This document shows, piece after piece, positions 1 to 8,258 of a stretch of 64,000 nucleotides of DNA (position 1 is its first letter; each line of letters begins with the position of its first letter). The stretch is from Saprospiraceae bacterium. Lineage in GTDB: Bacteria > Bacteroidota > Bacteroidia > Chitinophagales > Saprospiraceae. The notes under the pieces were generated by a model, which was given only the letters and a program-made list of their open reading frames with translations, did not search any database and was not told where the DNA came from. Made by a program: the position numbers and the translations under genes. The stretch lies in the NCBI GenBank assembly GCA_016708265.1, contig JADJGA010000011.1, positions 248,001 through 312,000 on the forward strand. Direction: 5' to 3'.

Positions 1-451
1 TTTTTGAACCACCGGTATCCGGTAAAAAAAACGATTAGCAATGCTGAAACCAATGAAATAATAGCCCAGATATTTCCTGAAAAGATATTTGTAAAGTTTT
101 TCCACCATCTTATCAGAAAAAAATCAGGCATTGGCATAATTTCTGAATCTATCTTTCTCCTTGCGACTGAAAGATTATGCCTGATATCAGTATCAAGTGG
201 TGAGATCCTGAGTGCTTTTTCATAGTAAAGTATTGCATGAGGCATATCTTTTTATTTAAATAAGCATTGCCTGTGTTAAAATACAGGGCATCAGAGCAAT
301 ACCCCTCTTTGATTAATCCAAGATAATAATTGATTTCCTTACCTGAATGAATTATCGTGTCCTTATTTACAGAATCCTGCTGACCGAAAACCGTTATACC
401 ACACATAAGGAATAAAAATGCGATAATGACAAATTTAATATTCAATTTCAT
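1..451 (-). pseudogene. BatE-like TPR membrane protein, frameshifted and cut by window edge
   Basis: The start at 451 gives a signal peptide or anchor (residues 1-23, ending VFGQ) and then a TPR-type helix (SDALYFNTGNAYLN). The frame breaks at a run of five A (minus strand, 249-253). Adding one base restores a second TPR helix (HAILYYEKALRISP), then a linker (MPMPDFFLIRWWKN) and a membrane helix that runs off the window edge. The order TPR, RWWK linker, TM is that of BatE-type aerotolerance proteins of Bacteroidota, although the N-terminal part here is shorter. As read, the protein would stop at 149 after 100 residues. The gene overlaps the end of the upstream nucleotidyltransferase by 17 bp, so it is probably translationally coupled. 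A sequencing error is as likely as a real mutation. Confidence 0.6.
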
Positions 452-1178
452 CTGGGTGGTTTTTTAAAAATTCTTCGGCTTCTTTTAATTTTTCCATACT
501 TCCGCAATCAAACCAAAAATCATCGGTATGATCATATGCCGCAATTTTTTTATTGCTGCAGATTTCCAGAAAGAACGGTATCAGAGATTTTTTTTCAACC
601 GAACCTATCAAAGGTATCAGTTCTGTGTTGAAAATACCTGTTCCGCTGAAGCCAAGCCTTTGTGTAGTGAAAGTATTTCGTCTGACTATCTTTTCTGAAG
701 TTTTTACATTTTCCCAGCCCGTCATAATCCCCGAATCATCAAATAGCAAATATCTGGATGACTGACGGTTTCTCGTCGCAAGGCTAATGTCATTACTGCT
801 CTCAACATGGAACTTGTATAGTCTATTTATATTTATATCCGAAATAATGTCAACATTATAAGTCAGTAAGTATTTATCATTTCTGATGTGAGGATAAATT
901 TTCGCAAGTCCTCCTGCAGTATCCAGCAGTATTTTTTCATGGGAAATTACGATATCTGATCCGAAAAAATCATTCTCTTCAATGTATTTTTCAATCTCTT
1001 CGGCATAATGATGTGTATTGATTATAAAGCTTCTGATCCCCTGTTTTTTAAAGAAATGAATATTATACGACAATAAAGTTCCATTTCCAAACGGAGCAAG
1101 AGCTTTTGGTCTGGTGGCCGTAAGCGGATACAGTCTTGTCCCCAGTCCGGCAGAAAATATCATTGCTTTTAGTTCCAT
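435..1178 (-). CDS. MurU-like sugar-1-phosphate nucleotidyltransferase
   Basis: A 247-aa GT-A-fold nucleotidyltransferase. The nucleotide-binding signature GLGTRLYPLTATRPK lies at about residues 11-25, followed by the usual YNIHFF and IINTHHYAE segments and a late WFDCGS motif. The size is that of the short NTP_transferase family (MurU, RmlA-like, mannose-1-phosphate guanylyltransferases without a left-handed helix domain). It lies 15 bp after an aminoglycoside-phosphotransferase-fold kinase fused to a RapZ C-terminal domain. By analogy with the AmgK/MurU pair of Pseudomonas, the likely role is to activate an amino-sugar-1-phosphate (MurNAc or GlcNAc) to a UDP sugar during cell-wall recycling. 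The family is clear; the exact sugar and nucleotide are inferred. Confidence 0.8.
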   Translation of the reverse strand: MELKAMIFSAGLGTRLYPLTATRPKALAPFGNGTLLSYNIHFFKKQGIRSFIINTHHYAEEIEKYIEENDFFGSDIVISHEKILLDTAGGLAKIYPHIRNDKYLLTYNVDIISDININRLYKFHVESSNDISLATRNRQSSRYLLFDDSGIMTGWENVKTSEKIVRRNTFTTQRLGFSGTGIFNTELIPLIGSVEKKSLIPFFLEICSNKKIAAYDHTDDFWFDCGSMEKLKEAEEFLKNHPDEIEY

Positions 1179-1193
1179 ATTCGTGGCTTAAGC

Positions 1194-2626
1194 TTATGTT
1201 ATGTCTTCTTTCATTTCGAGCTCCCTGTGCCTTAATGAAACATTCACATTGTATTTATTTCTGATGTGATCAGCAAAGTATTCAGCCATAAATACGGAAC
1301 GGTGCTGACCACCGGTACACCCGAAATTTATCATCAGATGGCCAAAATCGCGCTTTATATAATTTTCTACCGATATTTCAACAAGTTGTTTTACATGTAT
1401 GATAAATTTTTGGACATCTTCATCATTTTTAAGGAATTCAATCACTCTCAGATCTTTTCCAGTATGCTTCTTATACTGTTCATATCTTCCCGGATTGTCA
1501 AGAGCCCGGCAATCAAAGGCAAATCCGCCTCCATGACCTGATTCATCGACAGGAATTCCTCTTTTATATGAAAAACTATTAATACTCACTGTTAGTTTTT
1601 TCCTTTTTGTACCAATATCCAGCAATCGCTCCGACTCTGTAAGTTTGGTCAGTACCGGAATTAACGTCCTGAGTTTAACGGGAAGGTCAATTTTAGCAAG
1701 CACTTCCTTCATATTTTGAAGTGCATAGGGAATGCTGGCAAGAAAATGTGCCTTTTTCTCGTAAAAACCCCTGAAACCATATGCTCCCATCGCCTGCATT
1801 ATCCTGATCAGCACATAAGCATAATACAAAGAACGAAATTGATCAGAATCAATGTTTATATATTTTTTTAAATTCTTTATGTAGTATTCCAGCAATTCCT
1901 GCCGGATATCGTTCGGAATTGCTGCTTTTGCGTCATATAACAGTGATGCGACATCGTATTGCAATGCTCCTTTTCTTCCTCCCTGAAAATCTATAAAATA
2001 AAGATCTTCTTTAGAAATCATTATGTTCCTTGACTGAAAATCGCGGTACAGGAAAAAATCTCCCGGGGCAGTAAGCAGGTAATCAACAAATATCTGAAAG
2101 TCATCTTCCAGTTCCTGCTCATCAAAATCTATTTGTGCAAGTTTCAGAAAATAATATTTAAAATAACTTAGGTCCCATTTCATTGACTGTTCATCAAATT
2201 GTGAACGGGGATAACAGTATTCATACGGGAATTTTTCTGCAGCCCTGATCTGGAATTCCGGCAACCTGTCAAGTACTTTTTTATAAATATTTTTTAGTTT
2301 GGCCGGAAATTTTCCGTCTTTTCGTTTGTCGCTAAGATAAGAGAACAAAGTGGTGTCCCCAAGGTCTTCCAGGAGATATACTCCGTTAACAAGATCCATA
2401 CCATATATCACAGGTACATTTAATCCGTTTTTCAGGAAATGTTTTGAAAACTCAATATAAGCTAAGTTCTCCTTATAATCAGAACTATCGACACCGATTG
2501 CCGTTTTTTGAGTGGATCTGATCCTGTAATACTTCCGGTTTGATCCGGATTGAGGAAGGGTGTTATCTTGAAAGGTTTTTCCCCCGCCCAGTTAAAAAAG
2601 AGATTTACCAAAGACTCGTTTATCAT
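1194..2626 (-). CDS. Aminoglycoside phosphotransferase-fold kinase fused to RapZ C-terminal domain (frameshifted)
   Basis: The open part (1194-2411, 405 aa) holds the APH kinase core, with the catalytic loop YRDFQSRNIM and the metal-binding FIDFQGG. A RapZ C-terminal domain follows (SINSFSYKRGIP, FDCRALDNPG, GCTGGQHRSV). The missing N-terminus is present upstream. An ATG at 2626 reads LFFNWAGEKPFKIT, and after one extra base at the GGG of 2558-2560 the frame continues LPQSGSNRKYYRI and joins the kinase. This gives about 476 aa, the usual length of this Bacteroidota fusion. The gene starts 16 bp after the M1 peptidase stop and precedes the MurU-like gene. An AmgK-like sugar kinase tied to GlcN6P-sensing RapZ-C is the best inference. 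The frameshift may be a sequence error. Confidence 0.75.
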
Positions 2627-2641
2627 TATTCTGTCTTTTTT

Positions 2642-5095
2642 TTATTCCTGATCAATAATGATCTTTTGTGATTTAATTACTTTATGGTCTTTACCGGTTA
2701 CCTGAAGTATATATATTCCGTTTGTCAACCCGGAAACATCGATTTTTACCGTGTTGTTACCGGCAAAAGAAGTTATACCTGTCTTTTCTCCGTTGATTGA
2801 ATATATCTTTATTTCTCCGGCTTGTTCCCTGATTTCTTCGTCGAATGTCAGATACAATGTGTTGTTGACGGGATTGGGATAAATCAAAATATTTTCAGTT
2901 GACTCTTCCGTTACTTTAGTGGTCGTGGCAAAATTTGCAAAAGCATACTGACCCGGAAGCAGACCTGTAATTATTATATTTCCCCGTCCGTCTTTAGGAA
3001 CAAGTTTTTGTTTTTGAATATTAGGATGGAGTTCCCATTCCTGTCCCGCATCAGGACGGTAAACTATCATTATCGAGTCCTCTGATACATTCGCAAGGTC
3101 AAAGTCAAGTTCAGATGAATTGCTTCCGTTGTAGAAAAAATTAGCTGTCATGGTGTTGTTTTCCGGTATTTTACCTGATATTGTCCAGAAATGTGAATTT
3201 GAAATCCGCAAATACTGGCCTGGTTTTATTTCCTTTAGAGGGTCCGGTTGTCCCCAAGTATGTTCCACCCTCATAAAAACGCTATCCGGAACAAGATCAG
3301 GAGTTTTGATCGTTAATTTTTCTCTTTTAAGGGTATAAGACTTATTTTTGTAAAAATAATAATTGCTACCCAGCTGAGAATTGTTTAGTCTCTGGTTTTC
3401 ATTTATTGTCCAGAAAGCAGGGTAAAATGGAATTGTAGTTTCTGCAAGGCTGTTTTGTCCGGATACAATAACTGAAACATCCTGTTTCTCGAGATTATCA
3501 TTATAGAAAGTGACCTCAAGGGGCACATTGCAATGATAATTAGGTGCATGATGAAGTTTCTGCTCAATGAAAAGCTTTGCCTTGTATTCGTTTCCCGACT
3601 GAATAAAATGGACTGAGTCGATTTCAAATGAATTAAACCCGGGAGAATATATCCAGTCATTAAAAAAACAATCCATGTCAAGTCCTGTACTGGTTTCTAG
3701 TTCCTGCTGGAATTGCGCTGCATTGAGATGTCCGAATGCATAGTTCTTAAGTATTGATCGCATTCCGGTTATAAACAGGGAATCACCCATATATGTACGA
3801 AGATTATGTATGACCATAGCTCCCTTATTGTAAGTGGTTGGACCATAAGTGAATTCCATTGGCATTCCTGAAAGTGCCCTGTATTCCTTATCCCGCACAT
3901 GTGCTGTTGTGATGACTTCATAACTATTTTCCTTCATTACCTCACGGAATCTGTCCTGGCCATAAAAGTCTTCAATAAACTGATGTGATGCATATTCGGA
4001 AGTTCCTTCCTTGATCCACATATCATAGGCGGTTGTAAGTGTTGTGAGGTCTCCCCACCAGTGGTGCGCAAGTTCGTGAGCCATAATATCCATTGTAACT
4101 TCAGGATCTCCATTATTTCCAAGGAAATCAGGAAATGCAATGTTGGTCGGGTGTTCCATAGCCCCGTTTGATGTTAGAACATAACCAACACGGCTCCATT
4201 GGTACGGACCATACCATTTTTCAAATGTTTCTATTGCAAAAGGCAGATAGGCAAATGAGGTTTTCATTTTTACGGTATCTATTGGCTTGCATACAAGCTG
4301 TATTGGTATGTTTCTTTCTGTTCCCTCAAAATTCCAGTTAATTTCCCTGTAATCGGCTACTGCCACACCTGCCTGATATGTGGGTATTTGTTGTTCCATC
4401 CGGAAATGAAAAATCTTTTTTCCGTTATTCATACTATCTACTCCCAGATAGTCTCCTACGCAATAAGCATAATGCCCCGACTGGGTAATGATGTCAAAAT
4501 CATAGGTAGATCTTTCAACAAAATTATCAAAACAGGGAAACCATGACCTGCCATAGTTATGAGGTATTGATGCCAGGCCTATACCCAGGTTAAATGCATA
4601 TGATTTTTCAAAGTAAAATCCACCAAAACCCGAAGGATCAATTTTCGATATTCCATTATAAAAAACACTTACCCTGAATGTATCATCAATCTGCAGAAAA
4701 TTTTCAAAATCTATTCTCAGGAATGGATTGGTGTATTTGAAATTGATTTTATTTGAATTGAATACAACAGAATCCACTTTCATTTCAAGTAAATCAAACA
4801 GTATATAGTTCAAATCTGACATCCTTGGAGAAAAATCAATATCGCACCTGCCCTGAATTTTCTTTCCTGAAAAATCTGTCACATCGACATTTATCCGGTA
4901 ATTGATAATATCAAACGTGTCAGATCTGAATTCCAGGTCTTCTGCATATTTAAGTTCTGCTTCGGTAAAACCCCTCAGTTTCATTTTTGACTTCACATAT
5001 TTGCAACCATATCTTTCGTGTTCCGTTTGGCCGGAAAGGTCAATAGTGCCGGCTATCAGCAACAGAAGAATTAAAAAATATAAATTCTTATTCAT
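2642..5095 (-). CDS. Secreted M1-family zinc aminopeptidase with T9SS sorting tail
   Basis: An 817-aa protein with an N-terminal signal peptide (LILLLLIAGTIDLSG). The substrate-binding GAMEHP lies at about 311-316. The zinc site HELAHH is at 340-345 with the third ligand E363 (WIKEGTSEY), spaced as in M1 (gluzincin) aminopeptidases. The last about 80 residues form a type A T9SS C-terminal domain (ILIYPNPVNNTLYL, then GLTNGIYILQV and KSQKIII). It should therefore be exported across the outer membrane and be surface-bound or released, trimming amino-terminal residues from peptides. It is the third gene of a minus-strand operon. The HP after GAME replaces the common GAMEN, a frequent variant in this family. 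Confidence 0.9.
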   Translation of the reverse strand: MNKNLYFLILLLLIAGTIDLSGQTEHERYGCKYVKSKMKLRGFTEAELKYAEDLEFRSDTFDIINYRINVDVTDFSGKKIQGRCDIDFSPRMSDLNYILFDLLEMKVDSVVFNSNKINFKYTNPFLRIDFENFLQIDDTFRVSVFYNGISKIDPSGFGGFYFEKSYAFNLGIGLASIPHNYGRSWFPCFDNFVERSTYDFDIITQSGHYAYCVGDYLGVDSMNNGKKIFHFRMEQQIPTYQAGVAVADYREINWNFEGTERNIPIQLVCKPIDTVKMKTSFAYLPFAIETFEKWYGPYQWSRVGYVLTSNGAMEHPTNIAFPDFLGNNGDPEVTMDIMAHELAHHWWGDLTTLTTAYDMWIKEGTSEYASHQFIEDFYGQDRFREVMKENSYEVITTAHVRDKEYRALSGMPMEFTYGPTTYNKGAMVIHNLRTYMGDSLFITGMRSILKNYAFGHLNAAQFQQELETSTGLDMDCFFNDWIYSPGFNSFEIDSVHFIQSGNEYKAKLFIEQKLHHAPNYHCNVPLEVTFYNDNLEKQDVSVIVSGQNSLAETTIPFYPAFWTINENQRLNNSQLGSNYYFYKNKSYTLKREKLTIKTPDLVPDSVFMRVEHTWGQPDPLKEIKPGQYLRISNSHFWTISGKIPENNTMTANFFYNGSNSSELDFDLANVSEDSIMIVYRPDAGQEWELHPNIQKQKLVPKDGRGNIIITGLLPGQYAFANFATTTKVTEESTENILIYPNPVNNTLYLTFDEEIREQAGEIKIYSINGEKTGITSFAGNNTVKIDVSGLTNGIYILQVTGKDHKVIKSQKIIIDQE

Positions 5096-5111
5096 TTTTA
5101 TTTTTTTTGTT

Positions 5112-5771
5112 TTAAATTATGATACTAAAAGCGATCAATTGTGATAAAAACCCGAGTAAGTATCCTGTATAAATCTGTTCTCTGGTATGGGCTTTAAGAT
5201 ACAAGCGCGCAGACCCTACTACTCCTGCCAAAACAATAGAAATCAAAATTAACAGGTAAAGATTGATCTCAATATTATAATCTTCCGAATTATTAATGAT
5301 GATGTTTCCATACTGCATTTTGAATTTCAATAAAAACAGGGAGGCAACCACAGCACCCATACCAACACAATGAAGGCTTATCTTCGTAAAATTGTTGATA
5401 AAAAAAGCAGCCAGAACAGAAATTGAACTCCCAAGCATGACAGCTGCAAAAACCAGAGGAAGAATAGTATTATTTTTAAAATTGATGAACAACCACAGAT
5501 AAACTATGCTGACAACTATCATTGGGCCAACTCTCTCCATTTTATCCTCCATACTGAAAGTCTTTATTATATTAAGTGTCTTCATCAATAAAACAGAGAC
5601 TACCGGAATTATCAGCACACTTACAATAGTATAAGTCAGAAAGACTATTTCTTCTTTTTCATTTTGCTCATTAAAAATGTAGGGATTTAATAAATAAAGC
5701 AATCCCAGTATGTATACAAGGATAAATAACGGATGGAAAATAAATGAGACAATATATGATGCAACTTTCAT
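5112..5771 (-). CDS. PAP2-like integral membrane protein
   Basis: A 219-aa polytopic membrane protein with about six hydrophobic helices. Two segments recall PAP2-type phosphatases: KISLHCVGMGA in the middle and SARLYLKAHTREQIYTGYLLG near the C-terminus, where the Arg, His and Gly spacing fits the last PAP2 motif. The first PAP2 motif (KxxxxxxRP) is not evident, so catalytic activity is uncertain. It starts one base after the stop of a 45-codon membrane peptide gene and lies just upstream of the M1 peptidase gene on the same strand. Lipid phosphate metabolism is a guess from the family only. Confidence 0.6.
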   Translation of the reverse strand: MKVASYIVSFIFHPLFILVYILGLLYLLNPYIFNEQNEKEEIVFLTYTIVSVLIIPVVSVLLMKTLNIIKTFSMEDKMERVGPMIVVSIVYLWLFINFKNNTILPLVFAAVMLGSSISVLAAFFINNFTKISLHCVGMGAVVASLFLLKFKMQYGNIIINNSEDYNIEINLYLLILISIVLAGVVGSARLYLKAHTREQIYTGYLLGFLSQLIAFSIII

Positions 5772-5772
5772 T

Positions 5773-5910
5773 TCAATCAGGTTTTTTATCTTGGTTTCGA
5801 GATTTCTTAACCGGGCCCGACAATTTATATGCCAGAAAAATAAATCCAGCTAAAAAATGTAAAATTACGACTGTCACGACGATGTATAAAAGTGTATTGC
5901 TGTCTCTCAT
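5773..5910 (-). CDS. Small single-span membrane protein (45 aa)
   Basis: A short open frame of 45 codons plus stop. Residues 7-28 form a strong transmembrane helix (LLYIVVTVVILHFLAGFIFL), followed by a basic, polar tail (KKSRNQDKKPD), which suggests a cytoplasmic C-terminus. The TGA is separated from the ATG of the downstream PAP2-like gene by one base, a spacing typical of translational coupling. I do not recognise a family. The position as first gene of the operon and the clean TM-plus-basic-tail layout argue that it is real. Confidence 0.55.
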   Translation of the reverse strand: MRDSNTLLYIVVTVVILHFLAGFIFLAYKLSGPVKKSRNQDKKPD

Positions 5911-6082
5911 ATCAAAATAATAATTATTTCCGGTTACAAATTTAATCACCTTATCTTTATCTTCATCAAATTAAGACATTTTTACAACTTTTTATTTATT
6001 TTCTTTTGATTTTACACAATAGCAATCAGAGTTTCAGGGTTTATTATCTGTCAATTTATTCAAAAACGATAACGATATAAAT

Positions 6083-6721
6083 ATGGGTATAAAATCGAAG
6101 ACCTATGATCCTAAAGAAGAACTATGGAATGTTATAACTCATGGTTTTGGATTATTCTTAAGCATCGCTGCATTGACATTACTGGTAGTATATTCAAGTA
6201 TCTATCATACTGCATGGCATATTGTAAGTTATGCAATATATGGGGCAAGCCTTGTTATACTGTATACTGCTTCAACGGTTTATCATGCTTCCAAAAATCC
6301 AAAAGTAAGACTTAGGTTGAATGTTTTTGATCACGCATCAATTTATGTTCTTATTGCTGGTACATATACTCCGTTTTTACTGGTCACCTTAAGGGGTCCT
6401 TGGGGATGGAGCATGTTTGGAGTGATCTGGGGAATTGCTTTAGCCGGAATTATCCTTAAGCTGTTTTATACCGGAAGATTCGACAAAATATCAACAATAG
6501 CTTACGTTTTCATGGGCTGGCTGATGCTGGTTGGCATATATCCTCTGATACAAAACCTATCATTAGGGGGCTTGTTATGGTTACTTGCAGGAGGAATCTT
6601 TTATACTGTCGGAGCAGTTTTTTATTTACAAAACCGCTTGAGTTTCAATCATGCAATTTTCCATGTGTTTGTCCTGCTGGGAAGCATTAGTCACTTTATA
6701 AGTGTGTTTTTTTATATTTAA
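6083..6721 (+). CDS. trhA: Hemolysin III (YqfA/TrhA) family membrane protein
   Basis: A 212-aa protein with seven predicted membrane helices and the conserved PAQR/hemolysin III residues: EELWNVITHGFG at the N-terminus, STVYHAS in helix 2, FDHASIYVLIAGTYTPF in the middle, and the late histidines NHAIFHVFVLLGSISHF. These His, Asp and Ser residues form the family's putative zinc site. In bacteria the family is linked to membrane lipid homeostasis rather than true haemolysis. It is a single-gene unit, divergent from the preceding operon with a 172-bp spacer. Confidence 0.9.
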   Translation: MGIKSKTYDPKEELWNVITHGFGLFLSIAALTLLVVYSSIYHTAWHIVSYAIYGASLVILYTASTVYHASKNPKVRLRLNVFDHASIYVLIAGTYTPFLLVTLRGPWGWSMFGVIWGIALAGIILKLFYTGRFDKISTIAYVFMGWLMLVGIYPLIQNLSLGGLLWLLAGGIFYTVGAVFYLQNRLSFNHAIFHVFVLLGSISHFISVFFYI

Positions 6722-6774
6722 TTTTTTTGAGTGTTATATTTTAATTTTAATTCAATTAATATTAATCTGGTAAT

Positions 6775-7944
6775 ATGAAAAGAATAGGATTGTATTTTTT
6801 GTTCATTTTAATAGGTTCTGCTATAGGTGTGTCCTGGTCTTCCGGCAGATTAAATGCATTACTTGGTAAAAGTACTCCCGCTGAAGAAAAAATCTCCGGT
6901 AATAACCCCGGTATTAAAAATATTGAGAGTTCAATACCTTCTACGGATCCATATCTGGATAATGGAGATGCCAAATCTTTGAATTTTATTTATGAATATG
7001 AAAAAGGAGTGGAATATTTATTTTCAATTTCTTCTCCTTCTGTTGTTTATATAACAACCTCAAGCTATAAACAGGATTACTGGAGCAGGGATGTGTATGA
7101 AGTTCCAAGCGGAACAGGTTCCGGATTTATTTGGGATACAGAAGGACATATAATCACCAATTTTCATGTGATCAACGGTGCTGACAAAGCAGAAGTAACC
7201 CTATCTGACAGAACAAGCTATTCTGCAGACCTGGTAGGTTATTCAAAAGAAAAGGATCTGGCTGTTCTAAAGATTAAAACTCCGCAAAAAAAACTTAAGC
7301 CGATTAAAACCGGCAAATCTACCAATCTGCGGGTCGGACAGTTTGTTCTTGCAATTGGTAATCCATTTGGACTGGACTATACTCTGACCACCGGGGTTAT
7401 AAGTGCACTGGACAGGGAAATTCAATCTCAATCAGGGGTTCCAATCAGGGATATCATTCAGACCGATGCAGCTATCAATCCCGGCAATTCAGGAGGACCA
7501 TTGTTAAATTCTTCCGGTGAACTTATAGGTGTAAATACTGCCATTTACAGTCCTTCCGGTGGTTCCTCCGGAATTGGATTTGCAATACCAGTTGATGTTG
7601 TAAGATGGGTTGTTTCCGACATTATGAAATATGGTGAAGTCAGAAGGGCAGTTATAGGGGTCAGTACAGTCAGAGATTATAATGCCCGGGCTTTCGGCAT
7701 AGACAAGGGTGTAATTATATATTCAGTATATCAGGGGTCGGCTGCAGCCAAGGCAGGACTGAAAGGGACTACAAAAAGCAATTTAGGAGATATTATAACG
7801 GGAATCAATGGTAGTGCTGTAAAAAACAATGCTGATCTTATACTTACTCTCGAGAAATATAAAGCAGGAGACAAGGTGCAGTTCACAATACTCAGAGATA
7901 ACAAGGAATTAAAGGTACCCGTTGTTCTTCAGTCTTCAAACTGA
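6775..7944 (+). CDS. DegS-like S1C serine protease with one PDZ domain
   Basis: A 389-aa protein with an N-terminal membrane anchor or signal (residues 4-20), a low-complexity linker, then a trypsin-like domain with catalytic triad H131 (ITNFHVI), D161 (EKDLAVL) and S239 (GNSGGPLL). One PDZ domain follows (about 290-385; GVIIYSVYQGSAAAKAGLKG). A single PDZ plus an N-terminal anchor matches DegS/HtrA2 architecture, not the two-PDZ DegP. It is probably a periplasmic quality-control or stress-signalling protease. An alkyltransferase-like gene starts 8 bp downstream on the same strand. Confidence 0.88.
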   Translation: MKRIGLYFLFILIGSAIGVSWSSGRLNALLGKSTPAEEKISGNNPGIKNIESSIPSTDPYLDNGDAKSLNFIYEYEKGVEYLFSISSPSVVYITTSSYKQDYWSRDVYEVPSGTGSGFIWDTEGHIITNFHVINGADKAEVTLSDRTSYSADLVGYSKEKDLAVLKIKTPQKKLKPIKTGKSTNLRVGQFVLAIGNPFGLDYTLTTGVISALDREIQSQSGVPIRDIIQTDAAINPGNSGGPLLNSSGELIGVNTAIYSPSGGSSGIGFAIPVDVVRWVVSDIMKYGEVRRAVIGVSTVRDYNARAFGIDKGVIIYSVYQGSAAAKAGLKGTTKSNLGDIITGINGSAVKNNADLILTLEKYKAGDKVQFTILRDNKELKVPVVLQSSN

Positions 7945-7952
7945 CAACCGGG

Positions 7953-8258
7953 ATGTCGTCATATTTTAGTGATGTTTTCGAGCTTACCATACTTATCCCT
8001 CCGGGAAGGGTCTCGACATATGGCATAATATCTGATTACCTTGGGTTGGGCTCTCCACGTATGGTCGGATGGGCTCTGAACAGAAGTTTTGATAAAAATG
8101 TGCCTGCTCACAGGGTTGTCAACAGAAAAGGAGAATTATCGGGAAGAAATCACTTCCCGGATCCTGAAATGATGCAGAAGATGCTTGAAGCCGAAGGAGT
8201 GACTGTTGAAAACAACAAAGTCAAAGAATTTACAAAGCTGTTATGGTATTTTGACTGA
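7953..8258 (+). CDS. Alkyltransferase-like (ATL) DNA-binding protein
   Basis: A 101-aa protein consisting only of the MGMT DNA-binding fold: an IPPGRVSTYG start, a winged helix-turn-helix (SPRMVGWALNR) and PAHRVVN where true methyltransferases have PCHRV. Replacement of the acceptor Cys by Ala marks ATL proteins, which bind O6-alkylguanine and hand it to nucleotide excision repair without dealkylating it. Translation probably follows from the htrA-like gene 8 bp upstream. Its stop and that of the convergent serine hydrolase gene abut in one TGATCA. A genuine Ogt/MGMT lies about 2 kb away. Confidence 0.85.
   Translation: MSSYFSDVFELTILIPPGRVSTYGIISDYLGLGSPRMVGWALNRSFDKNVPAHRVVNRKGELSGRNHFPDPEMMQKMLEAEGVTVENNKVKEFTKLLWYFD

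Noticed and set aside
249..253. Programmed ribosomal frameshift in the BatE-like gene
   Set aside because: No slippery heptamer in the right phase and no downstream structure; an indel or base-call error is simpler.
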